Source: Planctomycetota bacterium
GTDB taxonomy: Bacteria; Planctomycetota; Phycisphaerae; SM23-33
Assembly: GCA_009908915.1 (NCBI GenBank)
Contig: JAAAOJ010000029.1
Coordinates: 1 to 64,000 of the forward strand
Direction: 5' to 3'
DNA length: 64,000 nt
The notes under the pieces were generated by a model that saw only the letters and a program-made list of their open reading frames with translations, was not told the DNA's origin and did no database searches. Below, one piece after another: positions 1-8,326 of this stretch; the stretch's first letter is position 1, and every line of letters begins with the position of its first letter. The position numbers and the translations under genes are program-made.

Positions 1-555
1 GGCCTCTTCGTAGGTACCCGCGGCCGAGGCGGTCTTGACCGTCAAATTCAGGTCGACGGCACCCATGGCCTGCTGGTCGACCTCGATCGTCTGATTTGTC
101 GACACGCCGGCACCGAGGGTGACCTCCACCGCGCCCGTGCCCTGCAGCAGGTTGATCTCATTGAAATCCGTGGTCGTTGCAATACGCGTGACCTCGTTGG
201 TCAGTTCATCATACTCGTTCTGCATGATGGTCTTCTGCGTGGACGAGTACGTCCCCGTCGACGCCTGTTCGGCCAGTTCGCGCATACGGATGAGAATCGC
301 GTCGATCTCACCGAGGGCCCCTTCAGCGGCCTGCAGCATGGACACGCCGTCGGACGCGTTTCGCGAGCCCTGCTGCAGGGCGGCGACGTCCGCGCGAATC
401 AACTCGCGGACCGCCAGGCCGGCCGCGTCGTCCTTCGCGCTGTTGATACGAAGACCGGACGACAGTCGTTCCACCGACGTCGAGAGGTGTTCGTAGCTCT
501 TGCCCAGGTGACGGGCAGCGCTCTGTGCCATTAGGTTGTTCTTGATTGCCAGCAT
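1..555 (-). CDS. fliC: Flagellin, N-terminal part (runs off the window)
   Basis: Major filament subunit, exported through the flagellar type III system. The 185 visible residues begin MLAIKNNLMAQSAARHLGKS and continue with the helical D0/D1 pattern of flagellins, including a RLSSGLRINSAKDDAAGLAV stretch at about residues 30-49 and a later EIDAILIRMRELAEQASTGT segment. The start is the ATG at 553-555, preceded on the minus strand by GGGAG. The C-terminal half and the stop lie outside the window. It sits downstream of the FlgM-like gene and a 407-bp gap, so it probably has its own promoter, most likely sigma-28 dependent by family precedent, though no clear site was seen. Family assignment is certain; paralogue identity is not. 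Confidence 0.95.
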   Translation of the reverse strand, partial: MLAIKNNLMAQSAARHLGKSYEHLSTSVERLSSGLRINSAKDDAAGLAVRELIRADVAALQQGSRNASDGVSMLQAAEGALGEIDAILIRMRELAEQASTGTYSSTQKTIMQNEYDELTNEVTRIATTTDFNEINLLQGTGAVEVTLGAGVSTNQTIEVDQQAMGAVDLNLTVKTASAAGTYEEA

Positions 556-962
556 TTGCCATCTCCCATGAAACTTTGGTAGTTACTGCGCAGACCCACT
601 CAGCCTGCTGCATCGTTGGACTCCGAGCCTCTCAAGAGACTCGGGTGGGCCTGCACCTCGCAGGCCGGACAGAATGTTCCAGATCCAATTGTCGAAGCCG
701 CGTCATCGACGCTGAGGACGTCGCCCCGGATTTCCGCGCATGGCCGATCCAATCTCGCGCGTCATCGGTAGCGGAAAGGGCCTGGGACGGTCGACAGGTC
801 GACCGAAACGGCGGGCCGGCATCGTTGCCCCATCGGGGCCGCCGGCATGGAGGTGGTCGTTATGAGTTGGCCGGTGGGTCAGAAATCCGTTGGCCAGGTA
901 CGTACAGGGAGGTTCGGGTCGGCCCCATCGTAAAGGAGCCTGTGGAGGTCATCCGGCTGTGT
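556..962. other. Intergenic region between flagellin and flgM-like gene
   Basis: 407 bp without a convincing gene; the long plus-strand reading frame across it is low-quality and arginine-rich. A GC-rich inverted repeat lies at 815-846 (outer GCCGGC arms, inner GCCCC/GGGGC arms). It could end transcription of the flgM-like gene, but no T-tract follows. A CGACAAT motif (minus strand, about 686-692) loosely resembles a sigma-28 -10 element but has no matching -35. Confidence 0.4.
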
Positions 963-1241
963 CTACAGTCCGTCAGACAGCAGCCGCTGGGCCGCTCGAC
1001 GCGCCGCTTCCGGCGTATCCAGACCGCCCGAGGCCAGCAGTTCGCGGGCCTCCTCGACGGCCTTGGGGTTCACCGGCTCGGCGGCCATCGCCGCCCGCAG
1101 CAGGGCCTGCTCGGCCTTGACGTGCTCAGCATCGCTGTCGCCGAAAATCGACTCGGCCGAGGCGTGTTTCGACTTCGACACGTCACCCTTGCCATTCGAC
1201 AGCTTCTGATGCTCAGGTCCAAATGTTCCTTCGATACGCAC
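963..1241 (-). CDS. flgM: FlgM-like anti-sigma-28 factor
   Basis: A 92-residue protein of the size and layout of FlgM, which holds FliA inactive until the hook is complete and is then exported. It opens MRIEG, has a polar, probably disordered N-terminal half, and ends in a helical region (about residues 40-92) with EARELLASGGLDTPEAARRA near the C-terminus, resembling the sigma-binding helices of the family. GGAG lies about 9 bases before the ATG. It stands between the fliA-containing operon and flagellin, where an anti-sigma factor for late genes would be expected. The match is by pattern and context, not by an invariant motif. The alternative is a small flagellar protein of unknown role. Confidence 0.6.
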   Translation of the reverse strand: MRIEGTFGPEHQKLSNGKGDVSKSKHASAESIFGDSDAEHVKAEQALLRAAMAAEPVNPKAVEEARELLASGGLDTPEAARRAAQRLLSDGL

Positions 1242-1405
1242 GTTTGCTTGCTCCGTTTGTGCCGCTCTCGTTCACTGCTATTGTCGGTGCGGGACCGCGG
1301 GGGTTAAGGTCTTTTTTCAAAAACACAGAAAAAATCCTCACCTCGCGTTTCGCACACCGCAACATCCCAGCAATCCGTCTGCTAGACCATCGGAATTCCC
1401 GATAT

Positions 1406-3146
1406 TCAACTCCGGCCGCAATCCGAAACTTTTTCCCGGAGTTTCCTCGCCGCCGCCTCAACGACCGGCGCAAAGTCTCCGATTTCACGTTGGCGCAGCA
1501 ACCGCAGCGACTCATACCAGCAGGTCCGCTCGCCTTCCACCCCCCACCGCCAGTCCGGCACGGCCGCCAGCAGCGTCCACGTCTCCCGACCGAGCGCACC
1601 GGCCAGATGCACCGTCGAATTGTCGACCGAGATCACCAGATCCATCGCTGTGCTGGCCATACTGAAGACTGACGAATCGCACCCCCGTGACGGCCAGAAT
1701 GCCCCCCCACTCAGCCAGCGGCAGCGACCGCTTCGGCCCCTCCTGAACGTTGCCGCTGTGCCACGATATGCCCACCAGTATCCGGTCACGCCCGTAGGTC
1801 TCACGCAGGCGCGCGACCTCGGCTGCATCGGCCTGCAGATACGCCGACCGCGGTGACCAGCTTTCCGGGCGAAGGTGCAGCGGCAGCGATCCCATCGCTA
1901 TCTGGGCATGAACGCCGATCCGTTTGATTGCCGGCAGCGGCGGATTGCGTCGTGACAGCACGAACACGTCCGGCATGCTTCGCTCGAGAAGCGGCACGAG
2001 ACGTTCGTCGCACTCGACGATCACCTTGCCCTGCTGCCGCAACGGTCCCAGCAGTCCGGCAAACATGATCTCGTCACCGATGCCCTGCTCGCCCCACACC
2101 AACAGCCGCCGCCCCGCCAGCGTCTCGCCGGACCACTGCACATACGCATCCTCGTAAGGCCGTCGTGGCGAGGCCCCGGGTCTCGACCAGCGGTGCTCGT
2201 ACAAGGCCCAGCCTTCGTCAAACTTCCCCTGCAGCAACAGAACCAGGGCCGTACTGCTGCGTGCCTCGCCCGTATGAGCATCATCGGCTGTGGTTCCCAG
2301 TTCGATCGCCCGGCGGTAGCTCACCAGTGCATCGTCAAATCGTGCCTGGTCCATGCATGCCGAACCGCGGTTCACGTGAGCGGCGATGTTCTCCGGCTGG
2401 ACCTCCAGCACACCGTCCAGCACACCGATCGCCTCCGACGCCCGGCCCGCACGAATCAGGACGGCCGCGCACTGCTGTAGCGCGGCCGGGTCACCGCCGC
2501 CTCGCGTCGCGCCCATGCGCGCCGCCGTGACCGCATCGTCAAACCGCCCGAGATCCACCAGCGAACCGGCCAGGTTACTCCAGACGCCCGGCACGTCGTC
2601 GCGAAGTTCCAGCGAACGGTTGAAGGCCAGCATCGCGTCCTCGTGCCGCCCCGCCGCACGCATGGCCAGGCCCAACTGGTTCCACGCCCCTGCCGACCCG
2701 GCCGCAAGTTCGATCGCACGGGCCGCAGCAACGATGGCTTCGTCGCACTGCCCCGCCTGGCGAAAAGCGGCGCTGAGATTCGCCAATGTCGGCGCGTGGT
2801 CAGGCCGCACGGCCAATGACCGCTGGAAGGCCGACGCCGCTGCATCGGCGCGCCTGGATTCGAGCAGCGCTCCGCCAAGATTACCCCACAGGGCCGGCTC
2901 ACCGCCTACATCGTCGATGGCCGAGCGGATCCACTCCGCAGCCTGCTCGTGACGCCCCTGCCGGGACAACACGAGGCCAAGAAGCTGCTTTGCGTCCGCT
3001 GAATCGGGCCGGACCTCCAGTGCCCCGCGCAGCAGGGGCTCGGCTTCCTCCAGCCGCCCGAGGCGCAGCAACTGCCTCGCCCCGTCGAGGGTTTGAACGA
3101 ATTCAGCATGTTGGGAGCGGTTCACGACAGTCTGCTCGGCAAGCAT
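1406..3146 (-). pseudogene. TPR + glycosyltransferase-like protein, frameshifted with an internal deletion
   Basis: The N-terminal ~300 residues are successive TPR units (repeated W-N-LG-AL and AFNRSLEL patterns). A domain of the ADP-heptose:LPS heptosyltransferase-like type found behind TPR arrays follows (LLVWGEQGIGDEIMFAGLL, then ILVGISWHSGN). At RFVSLQYG, near 1,670, the frame breaks down into low-complexity sequence. The expected C-terminal part (DLVISVDNSTVHLAGALG, then WTLLAAVPDWRWG) continues in another frame to the stop at 1,406. Compared with intact relatives as I know them, roughly 35-40 residues between these blocks are also missing, so an out-of-frame deletion is the simplest explanation. 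The position beside flagellin suggests a former role in filament glycosylation. An assembly error is possible. Confidence 0.75.
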
Positions 3147-3163
3147 TGCGTCTTCGGCAACGA

Positions 3164-3907
3164 TCAGAAATCGGCAAGCGTATTGCTGGCGGTCTTCTGA
3201 GCCCCACGTCCGATCCGCCTCAGATCGATACCGGTCGGGCTCTCGAAGAACTGGCGGGGGAGGCTTTTCTGGTCGCTGTGCGGGTCGATGGTTTCGACCA
3301 CTTCGTGGGAGACGAATTTCTGGAACGCGCCGGTCCCCATGATGGCCAGTTCGTCGCCGACGGGCTGGTACGTCTCGCGCATCTCACGGAAGAAGTACCG
3401 CTGGATGCGCGCGACGGTCTCGCGTTCGGTCGTGTCCCAGACGTCGTCGATCGCCCAGACCAGCCGCCCGTCTTTGAGGTCCATCAGGCGCACGTACAGG
3501 CCGACCTGGGTGCTTGGGTATGGCTTGAAGCTGGTGATGCGCCCAAACATGACGGCGTCGCAGTGGAGATCCTCGCGTATCTTCGCCAGTTCACGAATGG
3601 TGTACGGCTCGCGTTTGCTCAGGTCGAGGTCTCGCAGTTCGAACCGGCCGGCCGGGATAAGATCAACGTGAAACAGGCCGAGTTCCTGCAGTTCCTGCTG
3701 AAGGGCCCGGCTCATGCGTCGGGCGATTTCCGGGTAGCCGGTGTTCTCGGCCAGTTGAACGAAGCAGATGCGACGGATGCGGCCAAGGTCACCCGTCGAC
3801 CCACGGTAGAAGTTCACTCGCCGCTTCGGATAGATGGCCAGCGAGTCGCAACCCGCCCCCGCGAGAAGCACGGCGGTCAGCAGAATCAGCAGCAGACAGT
3901 TTCTCAC
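3164..3907 (-). CDS. Predicted outer-membrane lipoprotein, CsgG/FlgT-like
   Basis: A 247-residue protein with a lipoprotein signal: hydrophobic stretch LLLILLTAVLLAGAGC, giving a lipobox with Cys19. The mature part has alternating strands and helices (IRRICFVQLAENTGYPEIAR, later CDAVMFGRITSFKPYPSTQV) recalling CsgG- or FlgT-type proteins of the outer membrane. It is the last intact gene of the long flagellar run and follows another lipoprotein gene by 60 bp, so a role in flagellar assembly or anchoring in the outer membrane is plausible but inferred. No catalytic motif is visible. Family membership was not confirmed by search. Confidence 0.6.
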   Translation of the reverse strand: MRNCLLLILLTAVLLAGAGCDSLAIYPKRRVNFYRGSTGDLGRIRRICFVQLAENTGYPEIARRMSRALQQELQELGLFHVDLIPAGRFELRDLDLSKREPYTIRELAKIREDLHCDAVMFGRITSFKPYPSTQVGLYVRLMDLKDGRLVWAIDDVWDTTERETVARIQRYFFREMRETYQPVGDELAIMGTGAFQKFVSHEVVETIDPHSDQKSLPRQFFESPTGIDLRRIGRGAQKTASNTLADF

Positions 3908-3967
3908 GATGGTACTCCTTGACGTCAGTCGACGGTTGCGACAGTGCTGTTCGCTTCGACGAATGGG

Positions 3968-4510
3968 CTACTTGCGGTTTGCGGATCGACCGGCGCTGCC
4001 GGTCTGGACCTCGCCGCCGAGCAGTTCGAGGATCTTCTGCAGTGCGTTGAGCTGCGCCGTCTGCGACATCCTGATTTCCTTGCGGTAGGCCAGCACGTTC
4101 TTCCGCCAGTCGTTGAGGTCGCGCTTCATCTCTTCGAGCATGACGTTGGCGTCGGCGAGTTCGCTCTTGGTGCGTTTCAACTCGCCTTCGAGTTCCGTGA
4201 TGCGTTGGTTGAGCTGGGCCTTCTCCTTCTCCAACTCGCGATTGCGACGGTCAGCATAGACGAGTTTTTGCGAGATTTTTGCGTACTTGTCGGCCCATTC
4301 GAGCGCCACGTCGGTCGCGCCGCGGCCGTCGGTGTTTACATCGCCAACGATCGACTCGTCGTCCAGATGAGCGACCTGCCGGACCTCGGTCTCGTCGTTC
4401 ATGGGGGTCATCTGGGGCGTCAGGCCACGGTAGCTGACATTGGTTGGCTCGCATCCGCCCGTGGCGATGAAAGCCGCCGCGAGGGCGACGCTGATGGTGT
4501 TGCACTTCAT
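3968..4510 (-). CDS. Predicted lipoprotein with coiled coil
   Basis: 180 residues starting MKCNTISVALAAAFIATGGC, a short lipoprotein signal with Cys20 as the likely lipidated residue. Residues about 70-150 form a strongly charged heptad-rich coiled coil (NRELEKEKAQLNQRITELEG and onward), ending in a Gly/Ser-rich tail. It probably sits in the periplasm attached to a membrane. The gene lies between fliA-linked small ORFs and a second lipoprotein gene in the same direction, so it is likely co-transcribed with flagellar genes. I recognise no named family. Confidence 0.6.
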   Translation of the reverse strand: MKCNTISVALAAAFIATGGCEPTNVSYRGLTPQMTPMNDETEVRQVAHLDDESIVGDVNTDGRGATDVALEWADKYAKISQKLVYADRRNRELEKEKAQLNQRITELEGELKRTKSELADANVMLEEMKRDLNDWRKNVLAYRKEIRMSQTAQLNALQKILELLGGEVQTGSAGRSANRK

Positions 4511-4574
4511 GGTTAGCTCCCTTGGATGGTTCGGGGCCTCTCACGGCCCGTGTGGGTTTCCATGTTGCTGCCAG

Positions 4575-4793
4575 TTACGCTCGACCGCCGTCGGCATACG
4601 CACACCGAAGCTGGATCTCTTCACCGCAACGGCACGTTACCTTGATCACGACCTGTCCGTCCTCACGTGCGACGATGTCCGCCTGGGCGGTCGGCCCCTC
4701 GGCCCCGCCACCGGCGCCCGGCAGGCGACGGCGTCCGCGTATGCGAACGTCCGACTGCTTCAGTACCGAACAACGTGAATGTCTCGTACCCAT
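4575..4793 (-). CDS. Small protein with a CxC motif, unknown function
   Basis: A 72-residue ORF ending VIKVTCRCGEEIQLRCAYAD, in which three cysteines (CRC plus a later RC) could bind a metal or form a zinc-ribbon half. The N-terminal half is basic and Gly-rich and may be a wrong start. It is 14 bp downstream of the preceding small ORF and in line with the fliA operon. No homologue was recognised. The ordered C-terminal half and the compact spacing argue that it is real, but it is short. Confidence 0.45.
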   Translation of the reverse strand: MGTRHSRCSVLKQSDVRIRGRRRLPGAGGGAEGPTAQADIVAREDGQVVIKVTCRCGEEIQLRCAYADGGRA

Positions 4794-4807
4794 GATCGTT
4801 TACGTTC

Positions 4808-5065
4808 CTATAGCAGCAGATCCAAGTCGTTCTGCCGGTTGTGCGGCAGGTCCTCGTCCAAGGCGACCGGTTCGTCGTCCTCGGCCAGCAATTCCAGGCG
4901 GTGGTCGATCAGGTCTTCCACGTCGGCCTGCGAGTCGTCCTCATCATGCTGCTTCTGGCGTTTGTCTCTGTCGTCCTTCTGCCTACGTTGCTCGTCCGGA
5001 CGCCGTCGGTCCACGCGTCCGATCGACGTTGTCTCACGCAGACGGTCGATCCGGTCGGCGGTCAT
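4808..5065 (-). CDS. Small highly charged protein overlapping the fliA stop
   Basis: An 85-residue ORF whose ATG overlaps the fliA stop codon (ATGA), a typical sign of translational coupling. The protein is mostly charged: an Arg/Asp/Lys-rich first half with EQRRQKDDRDKRQKQHDEDD, then an acidic half with EDLIDHRLELLAEDDEPVAL. It has no membrane segment or signal peptide. I do not recognise it. Position suggests a partner or regulator of FliA, but this is only context. Confidence 0.5.
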   Translation of the reverse strand: MTADRIDRLRETTSIGRVDRRRPDEQRRQKDDRDKRQKQHDEDDSQADVEDLIDHRLELLAEDDEPVALDEDLPHNRQNDLDLLL

Positions 5066-5844
5066 CGCGCACGCTCCAAGGCCATGGCCAGTTTGAACAC
5101 GGCAGCAGCATGAACCTGGCTGACGCGCGATTCGGTCACGCCGAGGACCTCGGCAATTTCCTTCATCGTCAGGTCACGGTCGTAATAGAGGACGATGACG
5201 TGCCGGTCGCGCTGCGGCAGGTCCATAATTGCGACGGTCAGCGCTTCGAGCGTCTCCTTCTTCTGGGCCTGCTCGTCGGGCGACGGCTCGGGCGAAGGAG
5301 GCACAAGCGACGGCATGGCCGGCTCGTCGCGCGACAGACCGTGAATCGACAGGAACTGCTGCCGACGGGCCTCTTCCAGCACGGCGTACATCTTCGCAAC
5401 GGGCAGATTACAGGCCCTCGCCAGCTGCTCGTCGCCAGGGGGCTGGCCATTCTCGGCCGCCATGATCCGGTACATTTCTTCGATGCGTTTGATCTCGTGA
5501 TGGACGGCCGAGGGCACGAACGTGCGTCCGCGGAGCTCGTCGATCACCGCGCCGCGGATGCGGATGTAAGCGTAGGTCTTGAATTCCGTCTCGCGCGACG
5601 GGTCGAAGCTCCTGGCCGCCTTGACCAGCCCGAGCGTACCGGCGGAGACGAGGTCTTCAAACTCCATCGTCCCGCGTGCATGCCGGGCGACCTTGTGGAC
5701 GATGTGGCGAACAAGCGGCAGGTGGTTGAGAATCCACGTCTCCTCCATCTGCTCGCGAGACTGCTGCCCGTAGGCCTGCCGCGCACGCGTACGTCGCGCG
5801 ACATCCGGCGTCAGTTCTTCTGTTGTGCTATTCCTGTGTTGCAA
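5062..5844 (-). CDS. fliA: RNA polymerase sigma-28 factor FliA
   Basis: Late flagellar sigma factor that would transcribe flagellin and other filament or motility genes. Region 2 is clear (LPLVRHIVHKVARHARGTME, then FEDLVSAGTLGLVKAARSFD), followed by region 3 (GAVIDELRGRTFVPSAV) and region 4 with its HTH (LTMKEIAEVLGVTESRVSQV). The first ATG in frame is at 5,919, but that would overlap the upstream gene by 92 bp. A TTG at 5,842-5,844 overlaps it by only 17 bp and still precedes all conserved regions, so I prefer it; ATG 5,748 is a third option. Its anti-sigma partner is probably the FlgM-like gene at 963. Function is secure, the start is not. Confidence 0.93.
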   Translation of the reverse strand: MQHRNSTTEELTPDVARRTRARQAYGQQSREQMEETWILNHLPLVRHIVHKVARHARGTMEFEDLVSAGTLGLVKAARSFDPSRETEFKTYAYIRIRGAVIDELRGRTFVPSAVHHEIKRIEEMYRIMAAENGQPPGDEQLARACNLPVAKMYAVLEEARRQQFLSIHGLSRDEPAMPSLVPPSPEPSPDEQAQKKETLEALTVAIMDLPQRDRHVIVLYYDRDLTMKEIAEVLGVTESRVSQVHAAAVFKLAMALERAR

Positions 5845-6145
5845 GTTGCTTGTCCGCCTCGTCCTGGTTTGTATGATCGGCTCCGGCCGTGTCGCCATGC
5901 ACCTGGTGCTCGTCGTCATCCACAGCCATGATCGAATCGTCGCTGTCGATCACCGCCTGGACGAGCACGCTGACGGCCATCCGCAACGCGATAAACGACG
6001 CAGCAAACGCGATCATCGATCCGACCACGGCGCGAATGGCAATCTTCTCGTTCGGCAGGTCGACGATCAGTCCGAACACCGTCATTGCGAAGAATGTCGC
6101 AAGCGAGATCTTCAGGGCTATGTGCTTTACGCTTCCCATGGGCAT
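5828..6145 (-). CDS. Small two-helix membrane protein between flhA and fliA
   Basis: 105 residues starting MPMGSVKHIALKISLATFFA, with two predicted membrane segments at about residues 8-26 and 36-58 and an acidic, soluble C-terminal tail. It starts 4 bp after flhA and runs into fliA. In many bacteria flhF and flhG occupy this place; this protein resembles neither and has no P-loop. A role in export or in membrane tethering of a regulator is possible, but nothing in the sequence shows it. Confidence 0.6.
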   Translation of the reverse strand: MPMGSVKHIALKISLATFFAMTVFGLIVDLPNEKIAIRAVVGSMIAFAASFIALRMAVSVLVQAVIDSDDSIMAVDDDEHQVHGDTAGADHTNQDEADKQLATQE

Positions 6146-6148
6146 CCG

Positions 6149-8305
6149 CTATGCCGGTTGAGGCGTGCCCGCTTCGGCCGCTATCGCTTCTGAAGGCTCG
6201 GCGTCGAGCGTCACTCGCGCAACCGCCTGTACATCCGTGCCGTTGGCAACCTCGTCGTATGCCAGAACCGGCAACTGCGGAATCTGGCGTTCGAGCAGTC
6301 CGGCTAGGTGGGCCCGGACGCGGTAATCACACAGCAGCACAACGTTCTCGTGGCCTTGCTCGATGGCCTGCTTCCACCCCTCGGCGACGCGGCTGGTCAG
6401 TTGCATCGCGCGGTCGGGTGACAACGCAGCCTCCTCTCTATCGGATTTAGATGCGAAGCGGTTGCACAGATCATGCTCAATGCCAGGATCGAGCGCAACG
6501 GCGTAGATCGTGCCGTCCGCTTCGGCATGTTGTTCGGTAATCGTGCGGGCCAGGGCTTTGCGGACCAGTTCGGTCAGCAGATCCGGATCCTGCGTTCGAT
6601 TGGCATGGTCGCCGAGGGCCTCAATAATCTTCGCCAAGTCGATGATCGGAATGCTGTCGCGAAGCAGATTCTGTAGGACGCGATGCAGCAGACCCATCGG
6701 TATCGATTCACCGATGACGCCGTTGACCAGAACGGGCTGGCGCTCCTTCAGCCGGTCGACGAGTGCCTGGACGTCGTCGCGGCTGAGCAGTTCCTCGGCA
6801 TGTTGTCGCAGCGTCTCCGAGAGGTGTGTGACCATCACGGTTTCAGGGTCGACCACGGTATAGCCGTTCAGTTCCGCCTGTTCCTTCTGCTCAGCATCGA
6901 TCCACAAGGCCGGCAGATTGAACACCGGCTCGACGGCCGGCATACCCTCAAGCGGATTCGTCACGATGCCCGGGTCCATCGCCAGCAGGTGGTCGGGCTC
7001 GATCTCTCCACCGGCTACGACATGGCCGTTGACGCGAATTTCGTAGGCGTTGTTATCGAGCTGAACGTTGTCGCGCAATCGCACGAGCGGCAGCACGACG
7101 CCGTACTGCTGGGCGAACTTGCGGCGCAGTGGACTGATCCGCTGGGCCAGGCTGCCCTTGCGACGCGGATCGACGATTTTGATGAGTCGCGCCCCGACCT
7201 GGATCGACACGCGGTCGACGTCCAGCAGTTCTTCGATCGGCTGCTCTTCGGCCGGCGCGTCGTCCTGCGTCGTCTCGCGGGCCTCCTTGGCAAGTTTGCG
7301 GCTCTGTTCCTGCTTGCGCAGCGACCGCCCGAGCAGCCCCGTGCCCAAGGCCAGGACCGCAAAGGGCAGCTTCGGGAAGCCCGGCACGAACATCATGGCG
7401 CCCATGATAAACGATGCCGTCGTCATCGGCTTGCTGCGAGCAAGGAACTGCCGCGTCAGCTCCGTGGAGATGTCCCGCTTCGTGTTGGTCTTCGAGACCA
7501 GGAAGCCGGCGGACGTGGCGATAATCACGGCCGGAATCTGGCTGACCAGACCGTCGCCGATGGCCAGAATCGCATACGCACGCACCGACTCACCCGCCGT
7601 CATGCCCTGCGTCATGCCCATCACGAAACCGCCAATCAGGTTGACGGCGGTGATAATCAGGCCGGCGATGGCATCGCCGCGGATGAATTTGCTGGCACCG
7701 TCCATCGAACCGTGGAACTCGCTCTCCATCGCGATCTTCTCGCGGCGCTTGCGAGCTTCCTTCTCGCCGATCAGGCCGGCGTTGAGATCAGCGTCGATGG
7801 CCATCTGCTTGCCCGGCATCGCGTCGAGGTTGAACCGGGCGGCGACCTCACTGATACGTTCCGAGCCCTTGGTAATGACCACGAATTGGATGATCACGAG
7901 AATCAGGAAGATCACCAGACCGATGACCAGTTGGCCGCCGGCGACAAAATCACCGAACGTCAGGATGATCTTGCCCGCGTTGCCCTGCAGCAGGATCAGA
8001 CGCGTTGAAGCGACGTTGATCGACAGGCGGAACAGCGTCATGAACAGCAGCAGCGACGGGAACGTGGAGAACTCCACGGCCTCGTGGGTGGCCAACACCG
8101 TCACGAGGACGGCGAGGCTGATGGCGACACTGCAGGCCAGCAGCAGGTCCATCAAGAACACCGGCAGTGGCACGAGGAGCGTGCAGAGGACCGTTGCAAC
8201 GCCAATGGCGAAAAGGATGTCGTTGTGCGCCAAGAGACGTCGAAGGCCCGCACTGCCCGCCTCGTCGAGCAGGTGTCCTTCCGGAATATCGTGTGGTTCA
8301 GCCAT
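6149..8305 (-). CDS. flhA: Flagellar export gate protein FlhA
   Basis: Large 718-residue export-gate subunit in the inner membrane. The N-terminal half has about eight membrane segments beginning near residue 28 and includes the conserved FHIP-type loop region around SERISEVAARFNLDAMPGKQ and MAIDADLNAGLI, typical of FlhA. The C-terminal half (from about residue 370) is the cytoplasmic domain that docks chaperone-substrate complexes. Length matches the family (about 690-720). It lies after flhB with a 21-bp gap and before a small membrane protein gene. Confidence 0.97.
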   Translation of the reverse strand: MAEPHDIPEGHLLDEAGSAGLRRLLAHNDILFAIGVATVLCTLLVPLPVFLMDLLLACSVAISLAVLVTVLATHEAVEFSTFPSLLLFMTLFRLSINVASTRLILLQGNAGKIILTFGDFVAGGQLVIGLVIFLILVIIQFVVITKGSERISEVAARFNLDAMPGKQMAIDADLNAGLIGEKEARKRREKIAMESEFHGSMDGASKFIRGDAIAGLIITAVNLIGGFVMGMTQGMTAGESVRAYAILAIGDGLVSQIPAVIIATSAGFLVSKTNTKRDISTELTRQFLARSKPMTTASFIMGAMMFVPGFPKLPFAVLALGTGLLGRSLRKQEQSRKLAKEARETTQDDAPAEEQPIEELLDVDRVSIQVGARLIKIVDPRRKGSLAQRISPLRRKFAQQYGVVLPLVRLRDNVQLDNNAYEIRVNGHVVAGGEIEPDHLLAMDPGIVTNPLEGMPAVEPVFNLPALWIDAEQKEQAELNGYTVVDPETVMVTHLSETLRQHAEELLSRDDVQALVDRLKERQPVLVNGVIGESIPMGLLHRVLQNLLRDSIPIIDLAKIIEALGDHANRTQDPDLLTELVRKALARTITEQHAEADGTIYAVALDPGIEHDLCNRFASKSDREEAALSPDRAMQLTSRVAEGWKQAIEQGHENVVLLCDYRVRAHLAGLLERQIPQLPVLAYDEVANGTDVQAVARVTLDAEPSEAIAAEAGTPQPA

Positions 8306-8326
8306 AGCTACTTATCGGTTCGAGGC

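Noticed and set aside
556-700. Sigma-28 promoter for flagellin (CGACAAT motif)
   Set aside because: Only a partial -10 match and no TAAA-like -35 at proper distance.
1255-1305. Sigma-28 promoter for the FlgM-like gene (TTAA...CCGACAAT)
   Set aside because: Spacing of about 16 is tolerable but both halves are weak; not better than chance.
546-1307. 253-residue plus-strand reading frame upstream of and across the FlgM-like gene
   Set aside because: Arg-rich, no domain pattern, antisense to the FlgM-like gene; a shadow of high-GC sequence.
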